Below are positions 41,941 to 52,715 of a DNA stretch of 64,000 nucleotides, one piece after another. The notes beneath the pieces are model-generated. The model did no database searches and was not told the origin of the DNA. It worked only from the letters and a program-made list of their open reading frames with translations. Position 1 is the first letter of the stretch. Each line of letters opens with the position of its first letter. The DNA comes from Gongronella butleri (lineage: Eukaryota; Mucoromycota; Mucoromycetes; Mucorales; Cunninghamellaceae): NCBI GenBank assembly GCA_025201375.1, contig JAIWZP010000061.1, forward strand, positions 1-64,000, read 5' to 3'. The position numbers and the translations under genes were made by a program.

Positions 41941-43071
41941 TTAGGTACGGGGGCGCGGAGGGGCCGAGCCGTGGCGTTGGCGCGCGGTGCGGTGCACCAC
42001 CTCGACTTTGCAAGGATATGTGTCTTTTTCGTCCAAAGCGGCCAAGGCGATGGTGGGCGCGGCCCACGGATAGAAACCTTGGAGGATCACACGCACCGTG
42101 CCATGACTGAACCCCGATTCCGTGTCGACAAGCGCGTCAATGGCGACAATTTGGCTTTCAAACGCTTGCAGGTGCGCGTCGCGCGTTTCCGCGGCCATTG
42201 TCGCCGGAAGCCGGCGCCAGGCGGCTTTGGGCGGCAACGTTGACGACGACGTGTATTGGAGTGGCGCGTTCAAGTCGATGGGCGGCACGTCATCATCATC
42301 ATCAGGCGCACTGCCTTGATGGTCGCATCGCTTGCCATCTTGGGAAGGCGAAGACGGCATGGAGCCCGGCATGATATAAGGTGACTCGACAGCCGCAGAG
42401 ACGTTACTCGTATTCACGCCATTGTCGTCATTTTCATCGCATTCGTTCGATCGATGGCTCAAAATCGACAAACCAGGGCTCAATGGGTGCGTTGCTGCAG
42501 GCGACGCGTCGGCCATGTCGCCATGCTCATCACGCAGCCACACCGCCATGCTGTAGCGCAAATCGGACACCTGTTCCACATCGAAGCCGCCTAGTTCAAT
42601 GGTCAGAATTGTGTGCGTCTGGTTGTAGTCCAAAGCGCGCGATGGCTTCAGCACCGTCTTTTTGTCCAGGCGCAACCCGGTCTCCATCGCGCGCTCCTGC
42701 GCCTCCGAATTCTTGAACATGACCACGATCGTCGTCCCAAGACCCATGGCCGGACTGCGCGACAAAACACGCACACAATGCACATGCCGTTTATTTTCGT
42801 GGAATTGCTGGCGCAATCTCGCATAAAACAGATTCTTGTCAATGTCACCAAGGTGGAACACCACCGCATACTTGGGGCTGGACGACGCCACATGGAAGGG
42901 CGTCGTTTTGAATTCCCGAGGACGCAGCTTGGCTTCCTCTTTCTTGTCTCGCCAATTTTCAACACGAGTTTCGTTGATCGCGGATATCACACTGCTGCGA
43001 ACGGCTTCACCTATGATCTTCGCCGTGGCAACGACGGCCACTCCAAATACAAGGACCACTTCAGCTGACAT
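41941..43071 (-). CDS. Hypothetical protein, N-terminal membrane segment, RRM-like middle
   Basis: Not recognised. Single exon, 376 aa. Residues 1-25 (AEVVLVFGVAVVATAKIIGE) are a signal anchor or membrane helix. The middle (about residues 65-165) runs strand-helix-strand: YAVVFHLGDI, then LFYARLRQQFHE, HCVRVLSRS, TTIVVMFKNSEAQERAMETG, KKTVLKPSRAL, THTILTIELGGF. That order resembles an RRM-type fold or the nucleic-acid-binding leader of some retroelement gag proteins; I cannot confirm it. An acidic disordered segment (PDDDDDVPP) and a basic C-terminus (ARQRHGSAPPRPRT) follow. A TATA box sits 65 bp upstream, which supports a real promoter. Confidence 0.6.
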   Translation of the reverse strand: MSAEVVLVFGVAVVATAKIIGEAVRSSVISAINETRVENWRDKKEEAKLRPREFKTTPFHVASSSPKYAVVFHLGDIDKNLFYARLRQQFHENKRHVHCVRVLSRSPAMGLGTTIVVMFKNSEAQERAMETGLRLDKKTVLKPSRALDYNQTHTILTIELGGFDVEQVSDLRYSMAVWLRDEHGDMADASPAATHPLSPGLSILSHRSNECDENDDNGVNTSNVSAAVESPYIMPGSMPSSPSQDGKRCDHQGSAPDDDDDVPPIDLNAPLQYTSSSTLPPKAAWRRLPATMAAETRDAHLQAFESQIVAIDALVDTESGFSHGTVRVILQGFYPWAAPTIALAALDEKDTYPCKVEVVHRTARQRHGSAPPRPRT

Positions 43072-43135
43072 GGTGCTTTGAAAATGGGATGAAAAGGCAA
43101 GAAAACAAAGAATTGTCCCCCAATTCCTCTTACCC

Positions 43136-43143
43136 TTTATATA
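43136..43143 (-). promoter_or_regulatory. TATA box of the gene at 41941-43071
   Basis: TATATAAA on the minus strand, 65 bp before its ATG. Confidence 0.5.
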
Positions 43144-43589
43144 TTCCGTGGTGATTTCTTGCAGAAAATGTGGTCAATGCAGGAGCTATCAATGTCATGC
43201 GATTAGGCAGCGCGGTAGAGACGCGTGGACATGTTTTGCGATGCGCTGGAACACATTGGAACGCGTCATTTTCTCTCTCCCTCTCTCCCTCTCTCTCTCT
43301 CTTTCGCACCCATCTACTTGCCAATCAGCTATGCTACAACGTGGTCAAGCATAGCGCATCATGACAAGATTCGGAAAGACCCCATCCATGAGCAGAAATG
43401 GCCAGAAAGATGGGATTTTGAAGTGGTCAATGCTGGATGGCCCAGGCACGGCCTTCCGGAGTCTGAAACACAAGGTTGGGGTGACCCCTTTTTTTTAGCA
43501 ATTCGGGCTGGCCCCCCCTTTTTTCATTCTTTTCCCACCTTTTTTTATAGCTTTTTATCCCACTTTTTTTTTTTTAAAAAAATAATTTT
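43144..43589. other. Divergent intergenic region
   Basis: No gene; contains a CT-rich tract (about 43270-43303) and T-runs before the kinesin start. Confidence 0.5.
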
Positions 43590-46223
43590 ATGAGCTTTGA
43601 AGGCACCGATCGCGGCTCAGTATCGACGAGCCGTCTGCCGCGACCGTCCGCGTCGACCAGCAAGCACCTGCTGCCCGCCGTCCCCGTGTCGCCCGCGTCG
43701 TCGGCTTCGTCGTCGCTCCATCTGCCGACGCGGCGATCGTATATCCCTCTTCCCAAGAGGCAGCCAAGCACAAGCACCGCAGGCAGCGCCGCGTCGTCTG
43801 TCCACAGCAGGTCGTCCTCGTTGCTGCTGTTTCCGCCGGGAAAAACGCACTCGACACCAAGCCTCGGCGGCCGCCAAAACCTCGGCGCACGCGTCGTCGT
43901 CCAATGCCTCGGCACAGACTGCACACTCGAGCACAACAACGGCACCGGCCTCGTCCAGCTTAAATACCGCGACAAACGCTATTGGTTTGGTGGGAAACTC
44001 GACAAAATGCGAAAAATCCGCTCAATTGCTCATCCCCTCTCCCATTTTCGCGCCTCATTCTGACAGACGCAGCGCTGCAGCAAGACACGCCATTAACGGA
44101 GGTGCACGCGCTTCTCGCACCAGTGCTGCGGTACGCTTGACATACGCGCAATGCCAATATGTTGCTCATTTTTCCTTGTTTTAAAAAAAATGCACAGGCA
44201 AGCTTTGGATGGCTATAATGGTATACGACAATTGCCTTTTGATGGCTCCAACGCTGACATTGATTTTTAGGCACCATTCTGTCATACGGACCCGCACAAT
44301 GCGGAAAATCAAGGGTAAACGCAAAGAGGATTCTAAATCGCGTGTGTGGCGTGACGCGACGCGCTCAACGTGACTGATTTCATGTTTTTTCTGTACTTTT
44401 TACTCGTATTTCAAGTGGTTGGTAAGTAAAAAACGCGTCCTGGCTCTGATTACGGGCGCTGATGCTTATTTATTAGCTCGGTAAGGCCAAATACGCGATG
44501 TTGAATATAAAAAACGCGCGTTTGACACCGTTTTTATTTTTGTTCAGGGCAAGACAAGGAGCAGGGTCTGCTAGTGAGCGCCATGGGCATGCTACTCAGG
44601 ATGATTTATGAGGATCAGCACAAAGAATATATCATTCTCGGCTCAGCCTATATGATCCGCAACAAGAGCGACGTGTCTGACCTGCTATGCCCCAACAATG
44701 ATGATGTCAAGGTTCATACGTCGGCAAAGGTATGAAAATGACGCGCCTCATGTCTAACCAAAAGGGGAAAAGAGCTGATCGACCCCTCTTTTGGCCTCTT
44801 TTAGAGGGGTTCCACGGTGTCTGGCCTGAAACAGCGCGTCTTGACATCCCCAGATGACATGACAAAGATGCTTGAATTCATCCATGGTAAGGAAAGGAAG
44901 AGCGAAGCCAAAGTGTATATCACAGGCGCGCGACCTAACGTCTTTTTTCCTTAAATCAGCTGCCATCCGCGTCGAGTCCACGCCCTCGCCTCTGTCCAAG
45001 ACTCACATTATATACCAATTGGTGCGTCTCTCATCATCCATTATATTTTATATGGATAAAGCAACATCACCGTGGCCAATTCGCTCATTTTTCTTGCTAT
45101 ACATAGACAATTGAGTGTCGAGATACCAGTCAAACGCGCCGATCGAGGACACCTGGCGTTGCGCGCCAGCCCAGCCAGCATGGTGCCTACTTGGTAAGCT
45201 CCATGGAAAAGAGAATCGTGCCATTTGACGCGTCTTTTATTCTTTTTCATTTTTTTTTCATTTTTTTTTCATTTTTTTTTCATTTTTTTTTGTTTTTTCA
45301 TTTATTAGCATTTTGTGGAACTGATGCCGTGCCGCGGGCCACCCGTGGTATCTCCAGTGCAGCAGGACGTGTCGATGCTGCGGCGAGATACGAAAAAAGA
45401 CTTTGGACTGGCCCTGTTTGAGATGCTCGTGGCACAAAAGGGCGGTCAGAGCAGCCGTGCGAGGTCAACGACGGCCTATGCAACGCCATTGCCCTTTGAC
45501 CAGTCGCTCCTAACACAGATCCTGGAACCCGCACTGTCGGGCAAGACAAATATCCTTTCGCTGTGCACAATTCATGCAAAAGAAGACCACCACCCAGCCG
45601 ACTACCTCAAATTTGCAGCGTGCCTGCGCCAGCTCCGCGTCGACCCTACCTTCAATCCTGTGAGTCCATCTGGAAAAAAAAAACGCGACTAACAAGATAG
45701 CATCCTTTTTTAATTTTTTTTAAAAATAAAACAGGTAAGCGATGATGTTTCTACGTTGCAACGCTACCGCATGGAACGCCAGCTGCTGTTGGCCAAACTC
45801 AAACACACAAGCCGACCGAAAAACGCCATGGATTCGTGGCAGGTAGCGCGCAATGCAATGATTAAGCAAAAAAAGAAAAAAAAAACGCATTTTTACGTGA
45901 TTTTGTCACATTAGGCCGCGTTGATCTGCAAAACACTGATTCAGAGGCTCGGTGAGATGGATGGCGACGTGCTTGCATGTGTACTGCCCGGGCCGGCCGC
46001 GTCGAATTCCGCCATGGCAATGATCGATGCGCTTCAAAAGGAAAAAGAGAGCTTGCAAGCGCAAAATGAAGCGCTTACGGCCGATCTGGCGTGTCTGCAA
46101 AGCAAGACGCGCGACCTTGCCAGCCAGACACACCGTGTCGAGAATTGGGAGGCCCTCGAGGAGCAATTGAGAGTGACAAAGATGGAACTCGAAGTCGCCA
46201 AGCTGCTTGTACGCATCCCATAG
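43590..46223 (+). CDS. Divergent kinesin-like protein with two micro-exons
   Basis: A kinesin motor relative whose microtubule ATPase is probably impaired. Thirteen exons: 43590-43989, 44067-44130, 44197-44219, 44271-44314, 44416-44421, 44477-44480, 44548-44729, 44805-44886, 44960-45021, 45107-45193, 45309-45659, 45735-45842, 45915-46223; 573 aa in a closed frame. After a Ser-rich head (1-95) come YWFDAALQQDTPLTEV (kinesin FD-VF block), ALDGYNGTI, and the P-loop GPAQCGKS (169-176), which still fits GxxxxGKS. RWLLGQDKEQGLL replaces the T-H-T-M-x-G segment. Switch I is TPSPLSKTH instead of NxxSSRSH, and switch II is FVELMPCRG instead of LVDLAGSE, so the invariant Asp/Gly are gone. The PFDQSLLTQILEPALSGKTN block matches the RDSKLTRLLQ region, and a C-terminal coiled coil (from ALQKEKESLQAQ) ends the protein. 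Confidence 0.82.
45248..45301. repeat. CATTTTTTTTT tandem repeat in a kinesin intron
   Basis: Four to five roughly 10-bp CA-plus-T-run units just before the acceptor at 45307-45308; it may act as an unusually long polypyrimidine tract. Confidence 0.8.
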
Positions 46224-46477
46224 GCGCTGCCCTCCTTTTTTTTTTCCAGCCTTAATTCGTCATAAAAACAAAAAAGAAACAATTCATTATGGGTGTGAGG
46301 TTGCAGGTTACATAGATGACAAGGATATCATATGAAAATGGGCATAAAGTGTGAATAAAAGAGAAAAGGGGGAAATTGAGAATAAAAAAAAAAAAGGGAG
46401 GAGAGGGTACGTAAGAAAAAGATGGGGGGGGTGAGGAACAGAGACTCACGAGGGAAAAAAAATCCCAGGGTGAGAGA

Positions 46478-48223
46478 TCAGGGGCCACATTCGCAGTGAC
46501 ACGTGCAGCAGAAACCACGACAATGGCACCCACGGCAGCCACCGCAGATCAGAAACATGCCAATGTTGCGAAAAAACTTCTTCCATGTGAGGCGCTTGTT
46601 GTGCTTCTTTGAAGGATGCTGGTTGGACAGTGTCGAATTCATGCCGATCGACTGGTAGCGCCCGTTGCTTGGTGGGGTATCCATGGCGCGTCTAGGGTCG
46701 TCCACCGCTGCAGCCGCTGCTGCAGCCGCAGCTGGCAAATGAGGAGCAGACGAGGGCTGCACACCCTGCGTCGCCGTCGCAAGCGGGTTGTACCCTTGCG
46801 ACGTGGACGCTTCCTGCGAAAGACGCTAAAAACAATACAAAAGCGCAACAGACGCGCCGAAGAAAAATCAACGATTCCATTTTTCGCTCCATTGGAAAGC
46901 GCTTCTCTTTACCTCTTGCTTGGCCTTTTCGACAATCATCCAGTCATAGACGCCATCATCAGGGCCCTCGCGGTCAAGCACCTTGTTGAAGAGGTCACGC
47001 AAAAAATCATAGTCTGGCGTCTCCTCAAAGCCCAATTTCCGCACGTATTGTAGATAAATGGCAAATTCTACATCCAAAAAAAAAAAAACGTGAGCAGGGG
47101 GAGGGGGGGCCACGTGCGAAAAAAAAAAGAAAAACACGCGTTTTTTTTCTTTTTTTCTATCGTATGTACCATTGGGGTATCCGGCGCAGAGTTCCTTGAC
47201 GGTGGTGGACTGTTTCTTTTCGCCAATCTTTTCGTACTTTTGCTTGTTTGTAGCGGCCTTGAGGCCTTGCCATGGTAAGGATCCGCGCAAAAAGTACATA
47301 AAGACGTGGCCCAGGGATTCGAGATCGTCGCGGCGCGATTGTTCGCGGCCGAGGTGGGTATTGATGCTCATGTAGCGTGCGGTGCCGGACAGCGACTTGC
47401 GTTCGCGGTAAGGGATGTGCTGCTTCGTCTTTGGGTCGCGATAGTGCTTGGCCATGCCAAAATCGATCATGTACAGCAAATTGTCCTTGCTGGCGCGTCC
47501 CATGAGAAAGTTGTCAGGCTTGATGTCGCGATAGACGAGATTGTGCTCGTGCACGCATTGGATGCGGGTCACCTGAAAAGGCCATGGAAAAAAAAATAAG
47601 GGAAAACAAAAAAAGAGACAATGAGATCATGCCACCTCGTTTTCTCGCTTCCAATCGCCTCCCCTCCACTTGGCCAATGCCCTATTTTACCATTTCCTTA
47701 GCGAGCATCGCGACCGTCTTGACGGTGAACTTGCGATTGCACACGTCAAAGAGATCTTCTAAGCTTGATCCAAGCAGATCAATGACCAGGACATTATGCA
47801 GCCCCTCTTGGCCGAAATAATACGCGTAGGGAATTCCCGTGCTGCCTGCCAAAATCTTGTACGAGCGATACTCATCGCGCAGCTGGGGCGCCTCCGACTT
47901 CCGGGGCTCGAATTTAATGGCGACGGGCTGATTGTTCAACAGGTTGATTCCTAACAACGGGAGCCGAGCCGCCAAGAAAAAAAAAAAAAAGAGAATCGGG
48001 TGAGATGCCGAGGCTTTTTTTTTTTTTTTTTGCATGCCATTTTCGAGCTCAATTAGGGCCCAGTTGGGGCGCCAAAAGGGCCAAAAAGACACGGCATTTT
48101 ACCTTGGTAAATGACGCCAAAGCTGCCTTCGCCGATTTTGCGCCCAATTTTATAGTGAACGCCCACAACGTTGACGGTCGCGGTGTCCCCACTATGCGTT
48201 CCTGACGTTCGCTGAGACGGCAT
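46478..48223 (-). CDS. Casein kinase I, Yck-type, palmitoylated C-terminus
   Basis: Plasma-membrane casein kinase I (yeast Yck1/2, animal CK1 gamma), acting in nutrient sensing, endocytosis and polarity. Exons 48223-48103, 47950-47691, 47572-47170, 47067-46913, 46825-46478, 428 aa. Gly loop [17 protein letters not shown] lysine, [26 protein letters not shown] and the CK1 signature [15 protein letters not shown] are all intact. A linker with an Ala run ([15 protein letters not shown]) leads to a basic segment and a C-terminal cysteine cluster (nine Cys in the last 22 residues, ending CHCECGP) that is the expected palmitoylation site; here the Cys are more numerous than the simple CC of yeast. 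The terminal exon fixes the stop at 46478. Very secure. Confidence 0.96.
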
Positions 48224-48673
48224 GGCGTAGGGTATCAACAGAGATGAGATAAACTTTGAAAACACCACCAAAAAGAAGCGAAAAAAAAGAGAAAAACAGT
48301 AAAAAAGGGGGAAAGGGGGGAGCTACCAAAGAAAAGAGGAAGAAAGAAGAAAAAGAAAGAGCGGAAAAAGAGCGAGCGAGACACCTAAAATAGCGAATTG
48401 AATCGACAATGGGGGAAGATGAGACGAGATGCGTGTGAGATGGGAAAAAATAAAAAATAAAAAAGGTCGCATCACACCCACGCTGAGGGACACACGCACT
48501 GGCACACCCACGGGCTCAAACAATACCCAAGCTTGCTTTCTATTTTTGGTGCACTCCTATTGCCCTTTGCCCTGGCACACGTGAAGGGCAACCCTCGTCA
48601 AGCGGATCAAGAAAATAAGAAGGCAGCACGGCAAGGCGCACTTCTCCTTTTTTTTTTATTCCCTTTATTTTCA

Positions 48674-50676
48674 TTACAAGTCCACGTTGGCCACTTCATG
48701 CAGGTACACACCCAACAACTTGGTACCTTCAATGTAATTGGAACGGTCCAATTTCTCATTGATCGAGTGCGCGCCCTAAACGCAAAAAGAAAAAGAAAAA
48801 AAAAGGGTTCAGGGCCCAGTTTTTTTCATCCGTCTCTCATGTTTATGCAAGACCCATTGCTTTTTTTTCCCCCTTACATCATCGCCACGGCCCATGGGCA
48901 ACAGGAGCACGTTCTTCTTGAGCGCGTCTTGGAAGCAGAGCGTCACGGGGATCGAGCCGCCTTCACGCGTCATGTCGGGCTTGACCTTGTAAACGGTCTC
49001 CACAGCCTTGGAGGCAGCGACTATTTTCAACGATAAAAGCGCGTCAACAAGGCCACTCGCTTCGTCCAATAAAAAAGCATCGGCGCGCTTTGACGCGCTT
49101 TTGCTCGATTTTTTTTTCATTTTTTTCATTTTTCATTTTTTTTTCTCTCTTTACCATAGTTGGGGTGGTTGGGGCTGGACAGCCAGTGGTTACCGTCGTG
49201 CGAGCAGACAATCTTCATTTCGTTCTTGCTGCCGAGCTTGTTGAATTCATCGGTCACATACTTGACGACAAGCTCGGTGATCTTTTTGGGCTCCATGTCG
49301 GGCACAGTGCGGATGGAGAACTTGCCGACGACCTTGGCAGGCACCACGGTCTTGTCACCAGCATTGTAAAAGGCGCCCTCGACACCGTGGAGCGACAACG
49401 AGGGGAAGCGCCAGCGGTGCTGCAAAACAGACTTGACATCATCGTGGATGTTGGTCTCATTGCCAACAGCACCGTGCAAATCGGACATGGCGAAGTCAAG
49501 CGTCTTGTACGTCGCCTCTTCCTCCTCTGTGGCAGTAAAAAAAAAAAACGAGTGAGAAATGGGGGCAAAAAAAAAAAAAAAACGAGCATTTTGCGATTTT
49601 TTTTTTTTTGTTTTTTTTACCAGTGACAGGGCGGACTTGGTCATAAATACCAGGCACCAAAATCTTGCCATCGGGTTGCACCAACTTGCTCATCAGGGCG
49701 AACAAGTCGGTCATGGGCTCGTGGATCGTACCACCAAAGACACCGCTGTGCAAGTCGGCGGCTAATGAGAAAAAGAGAAATGAGCGACGTGTTTCCCACA
49801 CTTTTTTTTTCTCTCTGGTTCTTTTCAATGGTCGTTTTACCAGGGCCCTTGACGGTCAAGTGGAAGTAGGATACACCGCGCAAGCCGTACGTGAGGCAGG
49901 GCTTGGTGGTGCCGAGCCAATAGTTGTCGGAAATGCACACGGCATCCACATCCTTGAAGTACTTGTCGGCCTCGTCCTCAATGATGGGCTCCAGGCCCTC
50001 GGAGCCGGATTCTTCCATGCCTTCCAAGCAGAACTTGAGATTCACGGGCAATTCCAACCCGAGCTTCTTGTGCGCCTCCACAACATTGATCCAGCCAAGC
50101 ACGGGACCCTTATCGTCGCTCGAACCACGGCCAACAAGGCGGTCCTTATCGTCCTCAACCAGCTTGAAGGGATCCGTGGCCCAGCCATCCTCAAGAAGCG
50201 CCTAAACACATGAAAAAAGAACAAAAAGTCGCGTCAAACAGGTGTGTTTTTGCGTTTTTGCGCGTTTTTCTCGATTCCCACGCTCTTTACTTACAGGCTG
50301 CACGTCGTAATGGCCATAGACAAGGATGGTCTTCTTGGCGGGGTCGTTGCCGACGGTGGCAAGCACGACAGGAGGCAAATCCAGCGTCATTTGGCCGTGG
50401 AAGTCTTGCGTGCCGGGATTACGCGTCTCGACCGAGGCGCCCAGCTCCTTGAGCTCGTTGATCAGGAACTCACCCATACGGAACACGTCAGGGCGGTGGT
50501 TGGGGTCCGCGCTCACACTGTTTAAAAGATAAACAAGCAAGCCTTGAGCGACGTGTTTTTTTCTCGGTGTTTTTGATTTTTTGGCTTTACCTGGGGATAG
50601 CAACGGCCTTGCGAAGACGCTCAATAAAGTCGCGCTGGTGCTCTTCGACATAGTCCATAAACTGTTGGGTAGCCAT
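48674..50676 (-). CDS. Cys-Gly metallodipeptidase / cytosolic dipeptidase (Dug1, CNDP2 type)
   Basis: M20 zinc/manganese dipeptidase; in yeast Dug1 splits Cys-Gly in glutathione breakdown. Exons 50676-50591, 50517-50295, 50201-49841, 49761-49621, 49526-49155, 49020-48878, 48775-48674, 475 aa, typical family length. Metal ligands and catalytic residues are visible: [43 protein letters not shown] and, in the C-terminal half, REGGSIPVT and the closing GAHSINEKL with its His ligand. [13 protein letters not shown] is the dimerisation-domain segment. No presequence, so cytosolic. It lies next to dUTPase, both on the minus strand. Confidence 0.96.
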
Positions 50677-50955
50677 GGTTGTTTAGTTTTGCAAGAAAAA
50701 AAAAAAGGCAAGTGGAAAAAATAAAAAACAGAAAAGAGAAGAGAAAGTTGCGCAATTGGGAACAAATCGCCCTTTTTGCTCAGTGGCGACGTCATTCCAT
50801 TTGAAGCGGAGCCAGGACCGTGGAAAAAAACTTTTTGAGGCGCCCCGCACAAAAAGTAAAAAGGGAAAACCCTTTGCCATGCCTTTTTCACAGATATCGA
50901 AAGGGTCGCGCCCTTTTTTTCAGTTTATTTTTCATGCAATGGGTGTGTGACTGCT

Positions 50956-51666
50956 CTAGTTCTTGCCGGTCGAGCCGTAGCCGCCCGCACCGCGTTCCGT
51001 CGCGTCCAAATCCTAATGTCATATAAAAAAAACACGAAATCAGCTTGCTTTGTTCCCCCCTTTTTTTCTTTTCTTCGTCCATGGGGCACTTGCCTCGACT
51101 TCCATGACATCCGGCGTGTAGATGCGCTCAAGCACAAGCTGTGCAATGCGGTCTCCTTGGCGCACTATGCACAGAAAGCAACAAAAAAAAAAAACGCGTC
51201 AATTTCGCGCGAAAAATACTCAAAAAACGCCGTCTGGCCAACGTGACAATTGCTTTTTTTTTTTTACCCTGATAGTCCTCCTTGGCAAAGTTGAAGAGCA
51301 CAACACCGACAGGGCCGCGGTAGTCCTCGTCAATGACACCCGCGCCCGTGTCGATGAAATTCTTGACAGCAAGGCCCGAGCGAGGAGCCACACGGCCGTA
51401 GCAGCCGGAAGGCACCGCAATCGAGATGTCTGTGGGCACAACCACGCGACCCTGCGCGGGAATCACCGTGTCGGCAGAGCTGAACCATAAAAAAGTTATC
51501 GAGATCACGTCAAAAACGGCACAACTTTTGATAAAAACGAGCACTTTTTCTTTTTTTACCTATACAAGTCATAGCCGGCTGCACGCGCCGAACCACGAGT
51601 GGGCAGTTTGGCGTTCTCGGAAAGACGCTTAACAAGGAGTTGAGGGGCACCGCTGGAGGTCATCAT
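50956..51666 (-). CDS. dUTP pyrophosphatase (trimeric dUTPase)
   Basis: Hydrolyses dUTP to dUMP, keeping uracil out of DNA and feeding dTMP synthesis. Exons 51666-51560, 51479-51268, 51164-51094, 51012-50956, 148 aa. The five dUTPase motifs are in order: AAGYDLYS (I), PRSGLAVK (II), [18 protein letters not shown] (III), [10 protein letters not shown] (IV) and the C-terminal GAGGYGSTG (V), which closes the active site of the neighbouring subunit. Intron 3 starts with GC (AG/GCAAGT), a GC-AG intron; the in-frame join to motif V supports it. The start is MMTSSGAP; the second Met is an alternative. No targeting peptide, so nuclear/cytosolic. It shares a 200-bp promoter with TAF11. Confidence 0.96.
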
Positions 51667-51866
51667 AGTTTGAAAATAAAAAAAAAAGTGAGAAAAAGAA
51701 AAGAAAAAGCGATAAAAAGGAACGCGTCGCGCCTTATTTTCTTCTTTTGGCCGTCACATCGTACCGGCAAATGTTCAATCTCCGCTCGCTCGGCTACAAC
51801 AAGAAAGAGAAAAGGCACCATTGCCCAATTTTTTTTCTTTCGCACTTTTTCTCTTGTCTCGACGCC
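51667..51866. promoter_or_regulatory. Bidirectional promoter of dUTPase and TAF11 with ACGCGT box
   Basis: Only 200 bp separate the two start codons. It contains ACGCGT at 51722-51727, the MluI cell-cycle box bound by MBF in yeast dUTPase-type S-phase genes. The same hexamer is common elsewhere in this window, so the match is suggestive only. Confidence 0.45.
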
Positions 51867-52715
51867 ATGCCCAAACGCTCTTCCTACTCGTCACAGTCGT
51901 CCCCACCTGCTGGAAGGGGCTCACCCATGTACTCGCCGCCGTACGAGTCGCCCACACACCGCCCGGCCAAAAAACCAGCACCCGTGCGCCGAACAAGCAG
52001 CAGCGTCCAAGCCAAGCAAGAAGATACCAGCGCCAGCGCCATCGACGACGATATGGGCTACACAGCAGCACCGCCCGCAGAAAGCCAGTCACCACACCAG
52101 GCTGGCACGCCCGCACTAGACATGCAAAATGAAAAAGATGACCAAGAGCCCGACGAGGACGACAATGAGCTCGAAATGGACGATGATATCAAGGCGCAGA
52201 TGGAGAAGGCCAAGGAGGACATGAAGTACGTGCCCAATTGAATCTGCTGATTTGCAAAAATCGCGAGAAATGGCGGCCAAATGAGGAGAAAAAAAAAGAC
52301 TTAAACTCATGCATTTTCTCTGTATAGACTCTTGCTCGAGAACTTTTCAGATGATCAATTGCAACGCTATGAGGCATATCGTCGATCAGCATTGAACAGG
52401 ACCAATGTCAAACGCGTAAATTGGCACATTTGTACGCGTCCATGCCTTATCTCACTTGCTTTTTCTTTTTTTTTTTTTGTTTTTTGCCAGCTTGTCACCC
52501 AAGTGATGAATCAGCAGTGTAGCCAGACCATGGCGTTTGTCGTTGCCGGCTTCACAAAGGTATTTGTCGGCGAGATTGTCGAGCTTGCGCGCCAGGTCAT
52601 GGAGGAATGGGGTGATGAAGGCGCCATTCGCCCCGTCCACATCCGCGAGGCCCACCGCCGCTACCGCAAAAAATCAGCTACATCCAATGCCATTGGAAAG
52701 AAGATGCTCTTGTAG
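51867..52715 (+). CDS. TFIID subunit TAF11
   Basis: TAF11 pairs with TAF13 through histone folds inside TFIID and helps load TBP. Exons 51867-52225, 52328-52415, 52491-52715, 223 aa. The N-terminal half is disordered, Ser/Pro-rich then acidic (DDQEPDEDDNELEMDDD). The histone-fold domain follows: LLENFSDDQLQRYEAYRRSA, VTQVMNQQCSQTMAFVVAGF, KVFVGEIVELARQVM and RPVHIREAHRRYRKKS. This order and spacing is diagnostic of TAF11. Splice joins keep the LLLENF and NVKR/LVTQ contacts in frame. Very secure. Confidence 0.95.

Noticed and set aside
44540..44731. Rescue of a conventional kinesin P-loop region by skipping the micro-exons
   Set aside because: Skipping either breaks the frame before GQDKEQGLL.
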